A DNA stretch of 64,000 nt from Dyella flagellata (GTDB taxonomy: Bacteria > Pseudomonadota > Gammaproteobacteria > Xanthomonadales > Rhodanobacteraceae), in assembly GCF_030160275.1 (NCBI RefSeq), contig NZ_BSOA01000034.1, forward strand, positions 124,001-188,000. Direction: 5' to 3'. The notes beneath the pieces are model-generated. The model was not told the origin of the DNA. It worked only from the letters and a program-made list of their open reading frames with translations, and ran no database searches. Numbering within the stretch: position 1 is the first letter of the stretch; each line of letters opens with the position of its first letter. Shown one piece after another: positions 46,905 to 54,924 of this stretch. Both the position numbers and the translations under genes were made by a program.

Positions 46905-47654
46905 TCATTCAGCGGCATGGTCTAGCGCGAGGTCGATTGGGACTTTGTAGGCCGCCAAAGAAATGCCCCATATCTCATCATGCTTGTCGCAGCCTGAGCA
47001 AACAAGTGCTACGGGGATTCCGGCGCTATTGATGATGGGGGCGCCGCTACAGCCTTCGAAATGCTCATGCCCAGGATGGTCAAAGGGCAGTTTGAAGACA
47101 TGGTAGTTACCCTCCGTTCTAAGGAAGGACAACTCTGGGTAGGTTCGGATTTCGCCTGAGAAATATCGCTGCCCGAAGTGCTCTTCTTGTGCGGGAAGGA
47201 CCATGCCACAAAAGCCGAACGTATCATTTGGGTCTGGCTTTTCGCAAAGAGTCAGTGCATGGACTGTAATTGGCGTTTCGCATTTGATGGTGTTCTTGGT
47301 TGGATCAATCTCTTGCCGATATGCAGTCACGGATGGATCGATCTCTACAAACGATAGATCGACTCTTTTCAATTCAGAGGACCCGAGGTTCCCGATGGCG
47401 AAGAAGTTCATCGCGCCTAGCCAACGCAACAGGGTTCGGTTTTGTTGAGGGGCGAAGCGAACCTGCAGCGCCCAATCGCCCTGATCGCCGGTTGCGTGGG
47501 CGACGGTCAAGAGAATCCGCTTGCCGCGATAGTCGGCCAGGCATGCCGAGGCTACCTTGGTCGGGAAGGAGTCTTGTCCCATGCGTACCAGTTGCGCGCT
47601 CGACAGGAATAATGCAATTGGGGTTGTCGTTCTCATCGGCGTTTGATGTTCCAA
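46905..47654 (-). CDS. Trypsin-like serine protease
   Basis: A 249-residue (or 243 from the ATG at 47636) protein with a chymotrypsin-fold catalytic triad in order: His53 in LLTVAHATGD, Asp99 in KRVDLSFVEI, Ser203 in FEGCSGAPI. The oxyanion-type GCSGAP motif is clear. No signal peptide is seen, so it probably works inside the cell, unlike most trypsin-like enzymes. It is the second gene of a leftward pair with the small protein at 47705 and converges on the TIR gene with 47 bases between stops. Cytoplasmic proteases of this kind occur in conflict systems; that role is an inference here. Confidence 0.75.
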   Translation of the reverse strand: MEHQTPMRTTTPIALFLSSAQLVRMGQDSFPTKVASACLADYRGKRILLTVAHATGDQGDWALQVRFAPQQNRTLLRWLGAMNFFAIGNLGSSELKRVDLSFVEIDPSVTAYRQEIDPTKNTIKCETPITVHALTLCEKPDPNDTFGFCGMVLPAQEEHFGQRYFSGEIRTYPELSFLRTEGNYHVFKLPFDHPGHEHFEGCSGAPIINSAGIPVALVCSGCDKHDEIWGISLAAYKVPIDLALDHAAE

Positions 47655-47704
47655 GAATGCTGGCGAGCGGCGTTCGCCACGGATGTTTATCCGGATCGTA
47701 GGGC

Positions 47705-47992
47705 CTAACGGCCAAACATTTGCGCGATCTGGGATGTGATGAGGTAGAACCCTTTGTGGTGGGGTTCTCTCTGCTCAATGAGCTTGATGGCAACGCCATG
47801 AACCCAATCGGCATGTTCGCGATAGTTCCGCATAGCGGCTTCGGGGGTGTCCTCGGTGCGGAACTGGTCGTTGATCGCCGCCGTTGATATGGCGCAGACC
47901 TGACGTTCTGTCCCGTGCACGGCGACAAATTTGATGGCCGCGAAGTCCATGTCGTAATGGGGCTCTTCTGGGAACGTCCATCTGTCGTCCAT
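47705..47992 (-). CDS. Small protein upstream of the protease (DUF1488-like)
   Basis: A 95-residue acidic protein. The order FVAVHGTERQVCAISTAAINDQF then a helix RNYREHADWVHGVAIKLIE resembles the DUF1488 layout, though the match is loose and made from memory. It has no signal peptide or membrane segment. The protease gene starts 50 bases after its stop on the same strand, so the two probably share a transcript. Confidence 0.55.
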   Translation of the reverse strand: MDDRWTFPEEPHYDMDFAAIKFVAVHGTERQVCAISTAAINDQFRTEDTPEAAMRNYREHADWVHGVAIKLIEQREPHHKGFYLITSQIAQMFGR

Positions 47993-48254
47993 GAGTATCT
48001 CCGGGGCTGAACTAGTGTGTAAGTGCGACTCTTGGCATCAATCCAGCGAGTATATCGCGGCAAACGGGCCATCCATCGCCAAGGCTTTCATCCGGTGGTG
48101 GCATCGGGCCTTGTCTTCTGAAGCGTCACCCTGCTTGTGTATTTAACATTTATATAACTTTTAAGCCATCGAAAAGACAGCAGCTATCGAGAAGTGCGGT
48201 CGCGAAAAGGGTGATGAATGAAAGCCGATCCCTGGCCCCTAGAGTGCTAAGTAA
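47993..48254. other. AT-rich intergenic region
   Basis: About 260 bases, notably AT-rich (for example around 48140-48170), between the divergent protease pair and the DUF433 gene. No gene is supported. It should carry promoters for both sides. Confidence 0.4.
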
Positions 48255-48283
48255 TTGACATATCGATTTTTAGTATATATATT
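48255..48283 (+). promoter_or_regulatory. Consensus-like sigma-70 promoter of the DUF433/DUF5615 pair
   Basis: TTGACA (48255-48260), a 17-base spacer and TATATT (48278-48283), 50 bases before the DUF433 start. This is unusually close to consensus compared with the rest of the window. Confidence 0.75.
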
Positions 48284-48333
48284 CAGGCTTAATTGAATGA
48301 TTCTTATAAAATTGAAATATTAGTGGTGCTGCG

Positions 48334-49068
48334 ATGACTACCTATCCCGCTGCCATGAACACGCTCCGTCGCCTCAAAACGGCGGAGGCTGCGTTTGTCG
48401 CGGGCGTTGAGATCCAAGACGTCAATCGTGCGATGGATGAACGTATCTTGCCGGCCGAGTTGTTCCGCGTTGGAGAGCGTGAGTTGTCGCCGATCGCTTG
48501 CTTGTTCCTGGCGGTTTACTACCGAACATCGGAACTGTTGACGGCCAACGTACGCCGCCAAATCATCGATCGGATGAAAGCGCTGATTCCGGTTCCCTCA
48601 GTGAATGAGGTGACGCGAGAGCTTTTGGAAAAGAACTGGACTTTGGCGTTTGAGGAGATAACCGTTTCTTCGGACCCGGTGTCAGTCAACTTGCGTCGAT
48701 ACGTGGAGGACACCATTGGTCACTATGATCAATTGGTGGATGCCCGTGATTGGGTCGTTTCCGATCCCGACATCCTTAACGGGACTCCCGTGATTAAGGG
48801 GACGCGGATTCCTGTCTACGATGTGGCCGCTTCTGCCAATACGGGCTATCCCATGGAAGAAGTCCTGGCGGCTTATCCGAGTCTTACCAAGGTGGATGTG
48901 GAGCGGGCCGCGTTGTATGCAAAGACAAATCCCATGCGAGGGCGGCCGCGTGAGCCCATCATGCCGCCAGTGGGAGCCAGGGTACGTGAGAACCGCGATG
49001 TTCCTTACCGCAAGGTGAAGCACAGCTCAGCAAGGAAGCGAGAGCGAGATGATGAAATTTCTCATTGA
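48334..49068 (+). CDS. DUF433-type antitoxin with long N-terminal extension
   Basis: A 244-residue protein. The DUF433 domain lies at about 139-205: SDPDILNGTPVIKGTRIPVYDV followed by a helix-turn-helix-like ANTGYPMEEVLAAYPSLTKVDVERAALYAKTNP. DUF433 proteins are DNA-binding antitoxins of DUF5615 toxins. Plain DUF433 antitoxins are about 75-110 residues; here 135 residues precede the domain, with a MerR-like opening (LKTAEAAFVAGVEIQDVNRAMD), similar to VapB45-type antitoxins. It overlaps the toxin gene by 20 bases. Confidence 0.82.
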   Translation: MTTYPAAMNTLRRLKTAEAAFVAGVEIQDVNRAMDERILPAELFRVGERELSPIACLFLAVYYRTSELLTANVRRQIIDRMKALIPVPSVNEVTRELLEKNWTLAFEEITVSSDPVSVNLRRYVEDTIGHYDQLVDARDWVVSDPDILNGTPVIKGTRIPVYDVAASANTGYPMEEVLAAYPSLTKVDVERAALYAKTNPMRGRPREPIMPPVGARVRENRDVPYRKVKHSSARKRERDDEISH

Positions 49069-49474
49069 TGAATGCCTCAGTCCTGCTCTTGCAACACAAG
49101 CACAAGCACGCGGTTACCTTGATTCAGTTCATATCGAATGGCGCGGGCTTTCTGGCAAAAAAGACTGGGATCTGATGCCCATCATTTTGAATGAGGATTG
49201 GACTTTTGTGACGAAGAATTCCCGCGACTTTCGCGGGAGTTCTGGTAGCGGTGGGCTGTATGCCAAGACCGAGATTCATGCTGGGCTGGTTTGTCTGAAT
49301 GGTCCAGTCCATATGGATCTGGACATGATGACCAGCCTCTTTGAGGTTGCCTTGGATGCGTTGGACCACGATCCAGATTTAGTCAATGCCGTTCTCGACA
49401 TCACCTTGATTGAGGGGGAGAGTGATGAGGATGATCGGGTGAACATTACGCGCTATGACTTGCCCAAGCCCTGA
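49049..49474 (+). CDS. DUF5615 PIN-like toxin
   Basis: A 141-residue member of the PIN-like DUF5615 family: FLIDECLSPALATQAQARG at the start with Asp7 and Glu8, central WDLMPIILNEDWTFVTKNSRDF with the second acidic cluster, then a helix and an acidic tail. Expected to be a ribonuclease toxin kept in check by the upstream DUF433 protein. ATG at 49049 or 49052. Confidence 0.82.
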   Translation: MMKFLIDECLSPALATQAQARGYLDSVHIEWRGLSGKKDWDLMPIILNEDWTFVTKNSRDFRGSSGSGGLYAKTEIHAGLVCLNGPVHMDLDMMTSLFEVALDALDHDPDLVNAVLDITLIEGESDEDDRVNITRYDLPKP

Positions 49475-49540
49475 TGTGGTTCGCCTGGCTGGGTGGCGGC
49501 GCCGATTAAGTAAATGGACTCGTTCTTGCGGCACGAGTGA

Positions 49541-50002
49541 TCAAGAGTGGTGCGATGTAATGGAACGGAGCGTTCCACCCCGGTTTCCCATTCCCCAGCG
49601 ATCTCCAGGTTTCTTCACGTAATTCGTCCAGACATAGCCCCAGGGAATCACGATGGGAAAGATGACTCCCATCAGGCAGGCATTGATTGTCTCGGCGAGA
49701 TGCGCATCGACTTGATGCGCCAGCGAGAACGGCAGCGCAAACGCCAGGAGCCAGGTCGATTTCCAAACCATTTCGAAGAACAGCAAAGGCAGCATTTGCA
49801 GCGGATAACGCAATCCCAGCAGGGCGAGAACCGAAACGGCCGCTAGCAGCGCATGAACTACGCCGTATTTGTCCGACCCAAGCACGGTTGCGTCGCGAGT
49901 GTGCTCGATGATGTCGGGCCATATCTGTGTTCCCAGGCCGACCACCAATAGAAGGTAAGTGGCGCGCAGCAGATACAGGCGAAACAGGGATACGTCGCTC
50001 AT
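49541..50002 (-). CDS. Four-helix membrane protein of unknown function
   Basis: A 153-residue protein with four hydrophobic segments (about 8-25, 48-66, 70-90, 105-125) and a short C-terminal tail. I recognise no named family. The ATG at 50002 follows GAGG; an upstream ATG at 50035 is possible. It lies between the TA pair and tRNA-Ala and is transcribed in the tRNA direction. Confidence 0.7.
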   Translation of the reverse strand: MSDVSLFRLYLLRATYLLLVVGLGTQIWPDIIEHTRDATVLGSDKYGVVHALLAAVSVLALLGLRYPLQMLPLLFFEMVWKSTWLLAFALPFSLAHQVDAHLAETINACLMGVIFPIVIPWGYVWTNYVKKPGDRWGMGNRGGTLRSITSHHS

Positions 50003-50150
50003 GGCGCGCGCCTCGTCGATTGTGCCAAGTAGCATGCGCCGCCTCGGATTTGGTTTTTGTATGCGGGAAGTTGAGCCCAATTCCGGATTCCCAGGGGCGG
50101 AGACCATCGGCCTTCGCTTCACGCACAGATCATCCACGGCTGATAGCAGC

Positions 50151-50185
50151 AAAAAAGCCCCGGAAACACAAAATTTCCGAGGCTT
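50151..50185 (-). terminator. Intrinsic terminator behind tRNA-Ala
   Basis: AAGCCCCGGAAA / TTTCCGAGGCTT arms (one mismatch) with a 7-base loop; read leftward it ends in six T residues, 18 bases past the tRNA end. Confidence 0.9.
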
Positions 50186-50202
50186 CTTGAACTGGAATGA
50201 AT

Positions 50203-50278
50203 TGGTGGAGCGGAGGAGGATCGAACTCCCGACCTCTGCATTGCGAACGCAGCGCTCTCCCAGCTGAGCTACCGCCCC
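50203..50278 (-). tRNA. tRNA-Ala (anticodon CGC)
   Basis: 76 nucleotides on the minus strand: acceptor GGGGCGG/CCGCTCC, D arm GCTC...GAGC, anticodon stem CTGCG/TGCAG around loop TTCGCAA (anticodon CGC), T loop TTCGATC, encoded CCA. Reads GCG. Confidence 0.96.
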
Positions 50279-50332
50279 ACGCGAGCTGCACATGGTAGCA
50301 GCGCAGCGGGGGGAGCGCCAAGCCCTGGTCGG

Positions 50333-51448
50333 CTAGCCGGGCAGGAGGCCGGTGAGGCGGTCGTAGAGCACGCTGCGGCGCCAGCCTTCCAGGGCTTCCG
50401 GCCAGCGGGCAGAGACCACGAATTCCTCCAGCACGCGGCGCGAGCACAGCAGGCCCGGGGGTAGGTCCATCTGGGCGGCCAGGGTGTCCACGCATTGTTT
50501 CATCTCAGCCAGGGCTTGCTTGGCCTTGCCTTGCGGAAACGGCGGAATGGCGGCGGTGTGCGCGACTTCTTCCGGGCTGACGGCGGGTTGCAGCAGCTCG
50601 AATAGTTCGGCGCGCTGCTGCGAACGCAGGGCGCGCTGGCCGGCGCAGCGGCGTTCCAGCTCGTCCAGTTTCTTCGGTGGCTGCTGAGCGATGCTCAGTG
50701 CCAAGGCATCTTCCAGCAGCCACGGGCGCGGCTTGTCCAGCAGCCGGGCGGTGGCATCGCGCCACAGCAGGATACGGCGCAGCAAGGCCTGCTGCTCGCG
50801 TGGCCACTCGGCAGCGCCGCGAAAGCCGAGCTGTGCTTGTGGATCGCCTTCGCGCGGGCAGCTCTTGCGCTTGAGCCGTTCGCAGTCTTCCGCATGCCAG
50901 GCGGCGCGGTCGCGTTGCGTCAGGCGTTGGGCAAGCTCGTGGTAGACCGCTTCGAGATAGACCACGTCCAGCGTGGCGTAATCGCATTGGGAGGCGGTGA
51001 GTGGGCGCTGCAGCCAGTCGGAGCGGGTTTCGCCTTTGTCCAGTTCCACGCCGATCAGCTCCGCCACCAAGGCGCGATAGCTCAGTCCCAGGCCCATGCC
51101 GACGAAGGCCGCAGCAATCTGCGTGTCGAACAGCACGCGCGGACCCTCCGGCAGCCATGGAGAGAGCGTTTCCAGATCCTCACTGGCGCTGTGCATCACG
51201 CTGATCACGTTGGTGCTGTCCAGCGGCTGCAAGGCGCTGCCGATGTCAAAGGCCAGCGGATCGACCAGCGCGTAGCGGCCATTCACGCCCAGCTGCAGCA
51301 GGGCCAGCTGGGGATAGAAGCTGTTGCGACGCATGAATTCGGTGTCTAGGCCGAGCACCGCGTGGGGCGACAGCTCGGCCAGCCACTGTTCAAGTTCGCT
51401 GCGTTGTTCGATCCAATCAGCCTTGGGCGGCGATAAGGGCAGGGGCAT
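50333..51448 (-). CDS. rnd: Ribonuclease D
   Basis: A 371-residue 3'-5' exoribonuclease that trims tRNA 3' ends. DEDD motifs are visible: LGLDTEFMR (motif I), VMHSASEDLETL (motif II) and SQCDYATLDVVYL (motif III with Tyr), followed by two HRDC-type helical domains. The ATG at 51448 has AAGGA upstream; an earlier ATG at 51475 is less likely. It sits next to tRNA-Ala, read the same way. Confidence 0.94.
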   Translation of the reverse strand: MPLPLSPPKADWIEQRSELEQWLAELSPHAVLGLDTEFMRRNSFYPQLALLQLGVNGRYALVDPLAFDIGSALQPLDSTNVISVMHSASEDLETLSPWLPEGPRVLFDTQIAAAFVGMGLGLSYRALVAELIGVELDKGETRSDWLQRPLTASQCDYATLDVVYLEAVYHELAQRLTQRDRAAWHAEDCERLKRKSCPREGDPQAQLGFRGAAEWPREQQALLRRILLWRDATARLLDKPRPWLLEDALALSIAQQPPKKLDELERRCAGQRALRSQQRAELFELLQPAVSPEEVAHTAAIPPFPQGKAKQALAEMKQCVDTLAAQMDLPPGLLCSRRVLEEFVVSARWPEALEGWRRSVLYDRLTGLLPG

Positions 51449-51554
51449 TTGCGTTCCTTCGAGATCACGGAACAAGCAAATACGATTGCTCCGTCATCAT
51501 GGGTGCCATATGGTAAGCAGCGAACCATAGCAGGCCAGCCACGGAACGCCCACC

Positions 51555-53504
51555 ATGCCGAGCAAGGAAACCGTACAACGCCAACGCGCATTCGGCGGGG
51601 CGCTCGGCGTGCTCGTGCTGGCTTTCGGGCTCACCTATCACTTTTTTCCCCGGGTTTTTCACGTGAGCCCGGAAGAGGTGGCCAATCCCAGCGCACCCGG
51701 TGCTGGGCGAGCGGCGCCGGTGGCCCACCCTCGCGTGAGCCCCGCAGCGCCGTCCGAGCAGGATGAAATCAACGCCGGGCCACCGTTGACGCTGGCGCCC
51801 ACGGCGGTAATCGCCGCACGGCTGACGCGCAAGCCGGCACCGCTGCCCGAACAGACCAGTGCCGATCCTCCTGAGGTGAAGGCACTGGTGGAGCGCGCGG
51901 ACAAGGCGTTCCTGGCCGGGCGCATTGCCGGCGACAAGAACAGTGCGGCGGCCTTGTACCTGCAGGCGCTCAAGCTCAAGCCTGATAGCCGCGCCGCCGT
52001 GCAGGGGCTGGATCAGGTACGCACGCATCTGATTGCGCAGGTCACACAGGACATCGCGGTCGGCGATTCCGAGTCGGCCGGCACGCTGCTGGACAATCTG
52101 AAGGCCTTGCCCAATACCGCCAACGACGTCGCACCGCTCGAAGCAAGCATGAAGACGCTGTTGCAAGTGCGCCCAATGCTGGCGCAGGCCGCCTCGCTGC
52201 TACAGCAAGGCAAGGCGGACAAGCCGGCCGGTAACAACGCGCTGGAATTGTATCGCCAGGTGCAGAAGCTCGATCCACAGAACGCCGTGGCGGTGCAAGG
52301 CGTTCTGCAAGTGCAGCACGTGGTGCTTGATCGCGCGCTGGCCGCGGTGGCGCAAAACGACTTCGCCGGTGCGGAGCAGTCGATGACCGAGGCTACGCCG
52401 ATCCAGCCCGATTCACCGCAACTGCACGATGTGCGCAGCCAGATCGACAACATCCGCCAGCAGCGCGCGGCTAACGTGCTGGCCCAGGCGCGCTCGGCGC
52501 TGGATGCCGGCAACATCGATCTCGCCAAGCAGCTGGCCGGGCAGGCGCAATCGATCAGCCCGCAATTGGCCGGCCTGGATGAATTCGAGGTGCGCCTCAC
52601 CAATGCGCGGCTCTACGCCAGCTTCAAGCCCGGACAGGTGTTCACCGACCGCTACGTGGACATGAGCGGCCAATCGCCCACCATGGTGGTGGTGCCCACC
52701 GGCAAGTTCATGATGGGGGCGCCGGACAACGAGCCTGGCCGTACCGATTCGCAGACGCCGCAGCATGAAGTGGAGATCGACAAGGGCTTTGCGTTCGCGC
52801 AAACCGATATTACCGTGGGCGAATTCAAGGAGTTCGTGCGCGCCAGTGGCTATAAGCCAGAATCCGTTACGCAGGGCGGCGCCAGCGTGTACGACGAACG
52901 CACCGGCGTGATGCGCGACGTTTCCGATGCGACTTGGGCCGACGACTATGCCGGGCACGCCGCCGCCGACAACCTGCCGGTGGTGAACATTTCCTGGAAC
53001 GATGCGCGTGCCTATGTTCAATGGCTGAGCCAGCGCACCGGCAAGAAGTATCGCCTGCCCAGCGAGTCGGAATTCGAATATGCGCTGCGGGCCGGCAGTA
53101 CCACGCGTTATTGGTGGGGTGGCGGTGTACCCAAGACCAAGGTGGAAAACCTTACCGGCTCGCTCGACCGTTCGCCCAGCGGGCGGCGCTGGAGTCATGC
53201 TTTCGATGGTTATGGCGACGGTCATTGGGGGCCCGCGCCGGTGATGAGTTATGCGCCAAATGCGTTCGGCCTCTACGACATGGATGGCAACGTGTCGGAA
53301 TGGACGGCCGACTGTTGGCACGACAATTACGTGCGTGCGCCCGTGGATGGCACAGCGTGGATCAATCCTGGTTGTTCGGTACGCGTGGTGCGCGGCGGTT
53401 CGTGGGGCAGCTCGCCGGAGCAGGCGAATTCGGCGTATCGGCAGGGCGCGGATGCGAGCATTCGCAGTGGCCGCGTAGGCTTTCGTATCGTGCGCGAATT
53501 GTAG
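51555..53504 (+). CDS. Membrane-anchored protein with formylglycine-generating-enzyme-like domain
   Basis: A 649-residue protein. One membrane segment (about 13-29) is followed by a Pro/Ala linker, a long helical, TPR-like region (about 105-370) with repeated A-L-D-x-G units, and a C-terminal FGE/SUMF1 fold (about 376-645: MVVVPTGKFMMGAPDNEPG, PVVNISWNDARAYVQWLS, YRLPSESEFEYALRAG, DMDGNVSEWTADCW, RVVRGGSWGSSP). The paired copper-binding Cys of true FGE near the C-terminus are not seen (AYRQGADASIRSGRVGFR), so it is probably a non-enzymatic or binding member. Its stop lies in a GTAG palindrome. Confidence 0.85.
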   Translation: MPSKETVQRQRAFGGALGVLVLAFGLTYHFFPRVFHVSPEEVANPSAPGAGRAAPVAHPRVSPAAPSEQDEINAGPPLTLAPTAVIAARLTRKPAPLPEQTSADPPEVKALVERADKAFLAGRIAGDKNSAAALYLQALKLKPDSRAAVQGLDQVRTHLIAQVTQDIAVGDSESAGTLLDNLKALPNTANDVAPLEASMKTLLQVRPMLAQAASLLQQGKADKPAGNNALELYRQVQKLDPQNAVAVQGVLQVQHVVLDRALAAVAQNDFAGAEQSMTEATPIQPDSPQLHDVRSQIDNIRQQRAANVLAQARSALDAGNIDLAKQLAGQAQSISPQLAGLDEFEVRLTNARLYASFKPGQVFTDRYVDMSGQSPTMVVVPTGKFMMGAPDNEPGRTDSQTPQHEVEIDKGFAFAQTDITVGEFKEFVRASGYKPESVTQGGASVYDERTGVMRDVSDATWADDYAGHAAADNLPVVNISWNDARAYVQWLSQRTGKKYRLPSESEFEYALRAGSTTRYWWGGGVPKTKVENLTGSLDRSPSGRRWSHAFDGYGDGHWGPAPVMSYAPNAFGLYDMDGNVSEWTADCWHDNYVRAPVDGTAWINPGCSVRVVRGGSWGSSPEQANSAYRQGADASIRSGRVGFRIVREL

Positions 53505-53568
53505 GCTGGGATGATAATCCCAGCTTTGTTTGAATCGTCCTGATGCTGGGATAGGCATCCCAGCCTAC
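53501..53568. repeat. GTAG-type REP pair, copy 4
   Basis: Two inverted units, GTAG plus GCTGGGATgataATCCCAGC and GCTGGGATaggcATCCCAGC followed by CTAC, about 19 bases apart. The first supplies the stop codon of the upstream gene. Confidence 0.88.
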
Positions 53569-53607
53569 CTGTAAGATGCGAGGAATCCTTCTTGGATTCG
53601 CCAAATC

Positions 53608-53913
53608 ATGATCACCTGCTACGTGCGCTACGTTCTCGATCCGAGCCTGCTGGCCGAATTTGAAGCCTACGCGAAAATGTGGATACCGTTAGTGGAGAAG
53701 TTTGGCGGGCAACATCATGGGTATTTCTTGCCTTCCGAAGGCGCGAACAACATTGCGCTGGCGCTGTTCTCCTTCCCCAGTCTCGCCGCCTACGAAAAAT
53801 ATCGCGCAGACTCCCTGGGTGATCCGGATTGCCAGGCTGCCTTCGCGTTTGCCGCGCAGAGCAAGTGCGTGTTGAGCTACGAACGCAGCTTTTTCCGTCC
53901 TGTGTTGTCGTGA
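53608..53913 (+). CDS. NIPSNAP family protein
   Basis: A 101-residue single-domain protein of the dimeric alpha-beta barrel type, with the NIPSNAP pattern: ITCYVRYVLDP at the start, EFEAYAKMWIPLVEKFGGQHHGYFLP, and ALFSFPSLAAYEKYRADS. Function in bacteria is unclear; some members are linked to vesicle or small-molecule roles. It lies between GTAG palindromes and converges on the alginate-lyase-like gene. Confidence 0.9.
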   Translation: MITCYVRYVLDPSLLAEFEAYAKMWIPLVEKFGGQHHGYFLPSEGANNIALALFSFPSLAAYEKYRADSLGDPDCQAAFAFAAQSKCVLSYERSFFRPVLS

Positions 53914-53915
53914 AC

Positions 53916-53943
53916 GCGGGCTGGGATGCCAATCCCTGCCCGC
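53916..53943. repeat. Degenerate REP-like palindrome
   Basis: GCGGGC-tGGGATgccaATCCCtGCCCGC, an imperfect palindrome sharing the GGGAT/ATCCC core with the REP units but without GTAG. It fills the 36 bases between the convergent NIPSNAP and PL5-like genes and can serve as a two-way terminator. Confidence 0.65.
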
Positions 53944-53949
53944 GCACCT

Positions 53950-54924
53950 TCATTGCGCAGGGCCGTTTGGCAATGAAATGCCCCATGCCTCGGTGACGTT
54001 CCCGCCCAACCGCCATTCGCTGAACGGCCGACGCGGCGCGATCAAGGCAGGGAGTCGCTTATCTTTGGTGTGGGCATAGTAGGGCTCCATCCACGCCAGC
54101 TCGTCCTGGAACGTCCACGGGAACAAGTCCTGCTTGACTGGGGTGATCTTGGCAAAGCTTGCCGGGTCGCGTACCGCGGCTATCACCAGGTTCGCCAGGC
54201 GCGCGATGGCGTGGTCGTTTTCCCGATAAAGATCGATATGGCGCCGTTGGACGAGTTCGGCCGTGAACACCAACGGCAGCAAGGCAAAGGTGTGGTAGTG
54301 CAGGGCACGGTTGCCGCGCTTCACTTCTCGTTCCAGCGAGCCGTCCGGACGGATGTCGCGGATGCCTTCGCGGGCGCGCAATAGCCCCGAATCGATCAGG
54401 TCCGCGTTGTTGGTCACCGTTCCGATCGCAACCAGGTTCAAGCCGGCCCAGTAGACCAGGTTGTTGTGCAGATGATTGATGGCGTCGGCGTCGCGGGTGG
54501 CGATGGCGATGCGTTGCAGCCATGGATCGATCAGTGCGAATTTTTCGGCGTTGGCGGCTTTCACCGCAGTGGGTATGCGCAAGATCACCAGCGCGAAATC
54601 GGTGCCCGCCCAGGAACGCTCGTAATAACCCTGGTAGCCGGTGATCGGACCCATCAGCGCATTGGCGCGGGCCCATGCCGTGAGCTGATCGACGGCGCAA
54701 GACCATTGGCCGGCATCAGCCGATTTGTTGAGTTGGGCAATGAATCCGCGCATGGGCTTCACGGCGCTCGCATAGCCTGCCGCATCATCGTAGAAACCGG
54801 GTGGATCGATGCTCTTCACGGGTGCAGGCACTTCGCATGCGTGGGCCGTGCGCGGAAACATCCAAGTCATGCCCATAAGTACGAACGCAATCACGATTTG
54901 CAACACTCGCCGATACATGGTCAT
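53950..54924 (-). CDS. Exported alginate-lyase-like protein (PL5), catalytic residues replaced
   Basis: A 324-residue protein with a signal peptide (cleavage at AHA, residue 29) and the alpha/alpha toroid of polysaccharide lyase family 5. It aligns well with P. aeruginosa AlgL from memory: NNLVYWAGLNLVAI for NNHSYW, KRGNRALHYHTFAL for KRRQRALAYHNYAL, AWMEPYY for AWLEPYC, WRLGGNVTEAWG for FRLGGEVTRVF. The catalytic His (AlgL 202) is Leu156 and the catalytic Tyr (AlgL 256) is Phe213, while the Arg is kept at 206. It may not cleave alginate, or may be a distinct lyase subgroup. Start overlaps the upstream EamA gene by 4 bases; the ATG at 54918 has the better ribosome site. Confidence 0.82.
   Translation of the reverse strand: MTMYRRVLQIVIAFVLMGMTWMFPRTAHACEVPAPVKSIDPPGFYDDAAGYASAVKPMRGFIAQLNKSADAGQWSCAVDQLTAWARANALMGPITGYQGYYERSWAGTDFALVILRIPTAVKAANAEKFALIDPWLQRIAIATRDADAINHLHNNLVYWAGLNLVAIGTVTNNADLIDSGLLRAREGIRDIRPDGSLEREVKRGNRALHYHTFALLPLVFTAELVQRRHIDLYRENDHAIARLANLVIAAVRDPASFAKITPVKQDLFPWTFQDELAWMEPYYAHTKDKRLPALIAPRRPFSEWRLGGNVTEAWGISLPNGPAQ

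Noticed and set aside
50203-50278. tRNA-Ala as an attachment site with a repeated 3' end
   Set aside because: I found no second copy of the tRNA 3' end within the accessory region and no integrase gene.
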